From: Amphimedon queenslandica
Taxonomy: Eukaryota > Porifera > Demospongiae > Haplosclerida > Niphatidae
Length of the DNA: 64,000 nt
NCBI RefSeq assembly: GCF_000090795.2
Contig: NW_003546483.1
Location: 4,079 to 68,078 of the forward strand
Reading direction: 5' to 3'
Positions 60,871 through 64,000 of this stretch are shown piece after piece (positions within the stretch are counted from its first letter, which is position 1; each line of letters opens with the position of its first letter). The position numbers were made by a program, and so were the translations under genes. The notes below the pieces were generated by a model. It was not told where the DNA came from. It saw nothing but the letters and a program-made list of their open reading frames with translations, and searched no databases.

Positions 60871-61704
60871 TTATTTATTAGGAGAAGGCGTGGGCTCTCC
60901 AGGCGAGCCACACTTTGTAGGTTTTGGCATCTTTGCCAGGAGCTCGGGGACATCCTTAGCCTCATCGTAACTCTTCCACATCTTGTATAGGTCTAGTATG
61001 AGATTCGTGATCTCAATGATCTTGTTCATATCAATAGAGAGCTCTGCAAACCACGCCTTCACGTCTTTCTTGTGGACGACGGCAGCCATGTGTATGGCAA
61101 CGAGAGCTATCAGATAGGGAGGATATAACATGCATATATCGCTACGATAAGTATCATTCACTATCTTCCAAGCTGTGGGTAGGAGTATGTCCTCTTGTCC
61201 AAGGTCTGTTACATACTGTGTTAGGGGCCGGTATGGGTGATAGACTATCAAGCAACAGTCGAGCATTTCTAAAAGTAGAAACTCACACTCCATTATCAGT
61301 TGGGCTTTGTAGGAGTAGTCCTGGTTGTAGATGCTCTGGTATTTCTGTCTGATTAGGGATTTGCATCTGATGTAGAGGGTACCGGGTTGAACGACTCCAC
61401 ACTCCTCGACTTTCGATGCTAGATAGAGACAGGTCGGGCCTAATAGGAAGGGATCAACGTCTCCGAGGGAGTGACGGGAGTAGAATCGTCTGAAGTAGAT
61501 GATGGCAGTGGAAATGACTTGCTGTCTTAGTTTCAATTGCTCTCCCCCGAGGGTTTGGATGAAGTTGGCGAAGAATATCATTAGTTTCTGGTAGTCTTCT
61601 GAACTAGAAAAGTACGAGACGTCTTTCTGGCGCCATACTTCTATTTCTTGCTTGTCCAGGAGCCATTCCTTGAAGTGACTTGACTCCCAAAAGTTGCCAG
61701 CCAT
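60871..61704 (-). CDS. CCNC: Cyclin C
   Basis: A single-exon gene of 277 aa. I chose the start at 61704 because MAGNFWESSHFKEWLLDKQE matches the conserved family N-terminus; an upstream in-frame ATG at 61779 would add 25 unconserved residues. Cyclin-box blocks are clear: LKLRQQVISTAIIYFRRFYS, GPTCLYLASKVEECGVVQP, DCCLIVYHPYRPLTQYV, LPTAWKIVNDTYRSDICMLY, and the end MPKPTKCGSPGEP. Cyclin C pairs with CDK8/19 in the Mediator kinase module in the nucleus. It lacks introns although nearly all neighbours are intron-rich, which could mean an old retrocopy replacing the parent or intron loss (inference). Its length equals the family norm (human 283). It is divergent from the RNA ligase gene with 153 bp between starts. 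Confidence 0.95.
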   Translation of the reverse strand: MAGNFWESSHFKEWLLDKQEIEVWRQKDVSYFSSSEDYQKLMIFFANFIQTLGGEQLKLRQQVISTAIIYFRRFYSRHSLGDVDPFLLGPTCLYLASKVEECGVVQPGTLYIRCKSLIRQKYQSIYNQDYSYKAQLIMECEFLLLEMLDCCLIVYHPYRPLTQYVTDLGQEDILLPTAWKIVNDTYRSDICMLYPPYLIALVAIHMAAVVHKKDVKAWFAELSIDMNKIIEITNLILDLYKMWKSYDEAKDVPELLAKMPKPTKCGSPGEPTPSPNK

Positions 61705-61857
61705 TATTCTCTTGTTGTGGGCGTGGTTTAAATTGGCCACGCCCATGATAAACAAACCACACCTTCCTTCAAGTTGCATCTTGCACCACTGTGCTGAAAC
61801 ACAGCAACTTTACTACAAGCCCTTGCTTCCAGCAGACACACTAACTTGGTATTATTA
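61705..61857. promoter_or_regulatory. Divergent promoter CCNC / RNA ligase with inverted CCACGCCCA boxes
   Basis: A perfect 9-bp inverted repeat, TGGGCGTGG (61718-61726) and CCACGCCCA (61737-61745), sits close to the cyclin C start. AACCACACC lies near 61756. The role is inferred. Confidence 0.55.
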
Positions 61858-62850
61858 ATGGCTGGAGCAGTAGAAGACTCTCTTTTTAAGTTCCCTCGTA
61901 CTCGCCATCTCTTTGATGCTGGAGGCAGTGGAGTATCCCGCGATGATTTGCTAATGGATCCATCAGAAGAAAAGAGGTTCTACTCCACACGTCAGCAGCA
62001 AGTCCTGGTTGCCTTAGAAGAGAAAGTAGACGGTGCTAACCTTGGCATATCGATAGGGCATGATATGAAAGTCTATGTACAAAATCGCTCTCATTACGTC
62101 AACTCAAAAACCCACAGACAGTTTAGTGCTTTGGACGGTTGGCTATCAGAGCATTCTTCATCACTGTACGAGCTCCTTCAGCCCGGGAAGCATGTTTTGT
62201 TTGGGGAATGGCTCTATGCAAAACATTCAATACATTATAAAGAGCTCCCTGGCTATTTCCTTGCTTTTGATATGTACGATAAGGAGACTGGCCAGTTTTA
62301 TAGTAGGAGGGAGAGGAACAGGTTACTGGAATCAACGACCAACATACCGACCGTCCAACTCATCAAGGAGACCACATTGTCCGGGAGAGATGAAGTAAAA
62401 TAATTTTTACTTTTTTGTAGCCATTTTTTAATGAGAACCATGTACATGGTCTTTGACCAAAGAGGCTATAAAGGCATTTATAAAACTGTAAGCTATTTTG
62501 GCAAAAACCATAGATTATGCCCATAGCCAATTAGTCAGAATTCAAGGTTTCTTAAATGCTTTTGAAAATGTTGGTCAAAGTTTAGGTGCTGCATGCATGT
62601 ACATTATATGAGGGAAGCTATCATTGTACTTTATTATTGTATATAGGTCAAGAAGTTATTGGATACAAAAAGTGCATTTTATGATGGACCTTGCGAAGGT
62701 CTTTACTTAAGAATAGACCATGACATGCCTGGGGGGCCAGGACAGCCATATCTCTCAAGTAGAGCAAAGCTAGTCAGACCGGACTTTCTCCAACAAATCG
62801 ACGAACAATGGACAAGACAACAATTTACAAAAAATATCGTTCGATTTTAA
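61858..62850 (+). CDS. ATP-dependent RNA ligase, T4 Rnl2-like nucleotidyltransferase
   Basis: Two exons (61858-62394, 62647-62850) give 246 aa. The start is the ATG at 61858 (MAGAVEDSLFKFPRTRHLFD); an in-frame TTG upstream is not needed. All five signature motifs of the covalent nucleotidyltransferase fold are present in order. They are motif I EEKVDGANLG (Lys adenylation site), an Ia-like block VQNRSHYVNSKTHRQF, motif III VLFGEWLYAKHS, IIIa FLAFDMYD, motif IV EGLYLRID and motif V RAKLVRPDF. The family joins 5'-phosphate and 3'-OH RNA ends. It is close in length to a ligase core alone, with no added repair domains. It is not C12orf29/RLIG1-like by eye. The family is widespread in microbes and patchy in animals; the intron argues against contamination. 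Substrate unknown. Confidence 0.82.
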
Positions 62851-62983
62851 TTTCATTCCAATTGTTATTATTATTATTATTAGCAGTATAGTATTTTCTT
62901 CAAAAAATAACAACAAAAATAATTAAAACTAGTCTCCACCAGCGTGTACAAAAACCGTGTGCATTTAAAAATTATAGTAATCA

Positions 62984-64000
62984 TCACAAAAACGAGAGAT
63001 TTGGTGCATCATTAAAATCAGTGCTATGCTGTTCGTGATGCTTGCGCATGCTCTTTGCCTGCCTTTCAAGCATGGCATGTATCACAAAAGAATCATTTGG
63101 AACGGTCCTAGTCGTGTGTAGATAACTCTCCCTGCCCATAGTGTTCTGACAGAACATTCTGCAGTATTCCTTACTAGAAAGGTCAAAAAAATGTGTTTTT
63201 TTACTTTTACATGTAGATTTAAAGCAGTAGATGCTTACCAGAGTGATAGCTGTCTTAAAGAAGGATCAGAGATGTATTCCTGATGTGCTCTTCTTACAGC
63301 ATGCCTGAACTGATATGGTGCAGTCGATGAAGAAACTAGTGTTGATATACAACTTTAATAATCAAATGCTAAAGAATTGGGATATCCTTACCTTCACAAT
63401 TCCCAGTCAGACCACTGTACATTGCTTGGTAGGTTTTAGGACCGTCAGATTTTACAGAGTCTCCCGCAACATATAACGAGTCTTTCTCCAATACACATGA
63501 TTGGACTGTGTTATTTATGCATAGCAAGTGGGTCAGTGTGTTCTTCCACTAGTATATGAATGTGAATATAGTAAAGGACTGATGTAGAATTGTTATCTTA
63601 CAAGTGATCTGACTAAGTTATGATCCTCTGGTAGATCAGTATGAGTAACAACCACTAGAACTGTATTGACACACTTTTGAATGTATACTGTCTTCCTAAC
63701 CAAAGCAGAAGCACGTTTTGCCATACTTGCCTAATAAAAAGAAGAAATACCTATCAATAACTTTACATCATATGTTCTTGCCTATGGTGGTCGGGGGTGG
63801 TCAGGAAAACCACCTCAACAAATGAACCAACTAGTTCATCACTTAGACCAACCATCCAATTAATACTAATAGCCATACATAAAGCATGATATTGTAGTCT
63901 ACTAGTATGGTGTACATAAATTTAAAAGGAACAATATTAGTCTCCAACCACTTCTAATTTTTTTCTAGGCAGAACCCTGATTACCAACTTACTTCATCTT
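62984..64000 (-). CDS. Unrecognised protein, 3' part (5' end outside window)
   Basis: Four exons join in phase (63602-63731, 63392-63548, 63239-63335, 62984-63173), ending TGA at 62984-62986. A further donor (GTAAGT on the minus strand, near 63990) shows the gene continues upstream beyond the window. Visible segments are KTVYIQKCVNTVLVVVTHTD, then LPEDHNLVRSLWKNTLTHLL; CVLEKDSLYVAGDSVKSDGP; YQFRHAVRRAHQEYISDPSL; and a C-terminus with CKEYCRMFCQNTMGRESYLH and MLERQAKSMRKHHEQHS. The beta-strand followed by an acidic turn (VLVVVTHTDLPED) looks like the end of an alpha/beta domain. I see no membrane segment. I do not recognise the family. It converges on the RNA ligase gene 133 bp away. Confidence 0.65.

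Noticed and set aside
61705-61779. 25-residue N-terminal extension of cyclin C
   Set aside because: The family begins at MAGNFW; the extension overlaps promoter boxes and is unlike any cyclin C N-terminus.
61846-61857. Upstream start for the RNA ligase (TTG, four extra codons)
   Set aside because: A proper ATG at 61858 follows at once, and TTG starts are not expected in animals.

Overview
This is a compact, intron-rich animal genome segment. Animal-specific gene families, short introns, AT-rich non-coding DNA, ACATGT- and GA/CT-type microsatellites and genes packed head-to-head and tail-to-tail fit a demosponge such as Amphimedon queenslandica. The species is my inference; no search was possible. 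There are two assembly gaps (32621-32630 and 42731-42857).

Layout: the 3' end of an unknown ORF (1-681, +); mitochondrial Na+/Ca2+ exchanger SLC8B1/NCLX (1047-7276, -); GPATCH3 (7432-10972, +); a Tudor-PHD-MYND chromatin-reader-like gene (11057-16442, -); RNA polymerase III largest subunit POLR3A (17244-32924, -); a Ran-like GTPase whose catalytic glutamine is leucine (33168-34199, +); INO80 complex subunit E (34793-36457, +); a coiled-coil/Death-domain protein (36575-37774, -); TRAPPC11 (37833-50284, +); a syntaxin (50521-54531, -); a classical calpain (55222-60589, +); cyclin C (60871-61704, -); a T4-Rnl2-like RNA ligase (61858-62850, +); and the 3' part of an unrecognised gene (62984-64000, -). 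Neighbours mostly alternate in strand. Five divergent pairs share short upstream regions, several carrying a CCACGCC-type box, once as a perfect 15-bp inverted repeat. Convergent partners are often 80-300 bp apart. The genes do not form one pathway; most are housekeeping functions (transcription, chromatin, vesicle traffic, ion transport).

The most notable signals are: (1) the natural Ran 'Q69L' change; (2) four introns with minor-spliceosome (U12) signatures, two of AT-AC type, in SLC8B1 (two), POLR3A and calpain; (3) tandem arrays of about 180-bp inverted-repeat elements whose junctions form a perfect 20-bp palindrome, in two subfamilies sharing a common core; (4) the Tudor-PHD-MYND architecture; (5) a hairpin minisatellite in a POLR3A intron and a large TRAPPC11 intron full of foldback and TIR elements. 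I saw no retroviral, LTR, Polinton or LINE coding remnants, no tRNA or rRNA gene, and no CRISPR array.
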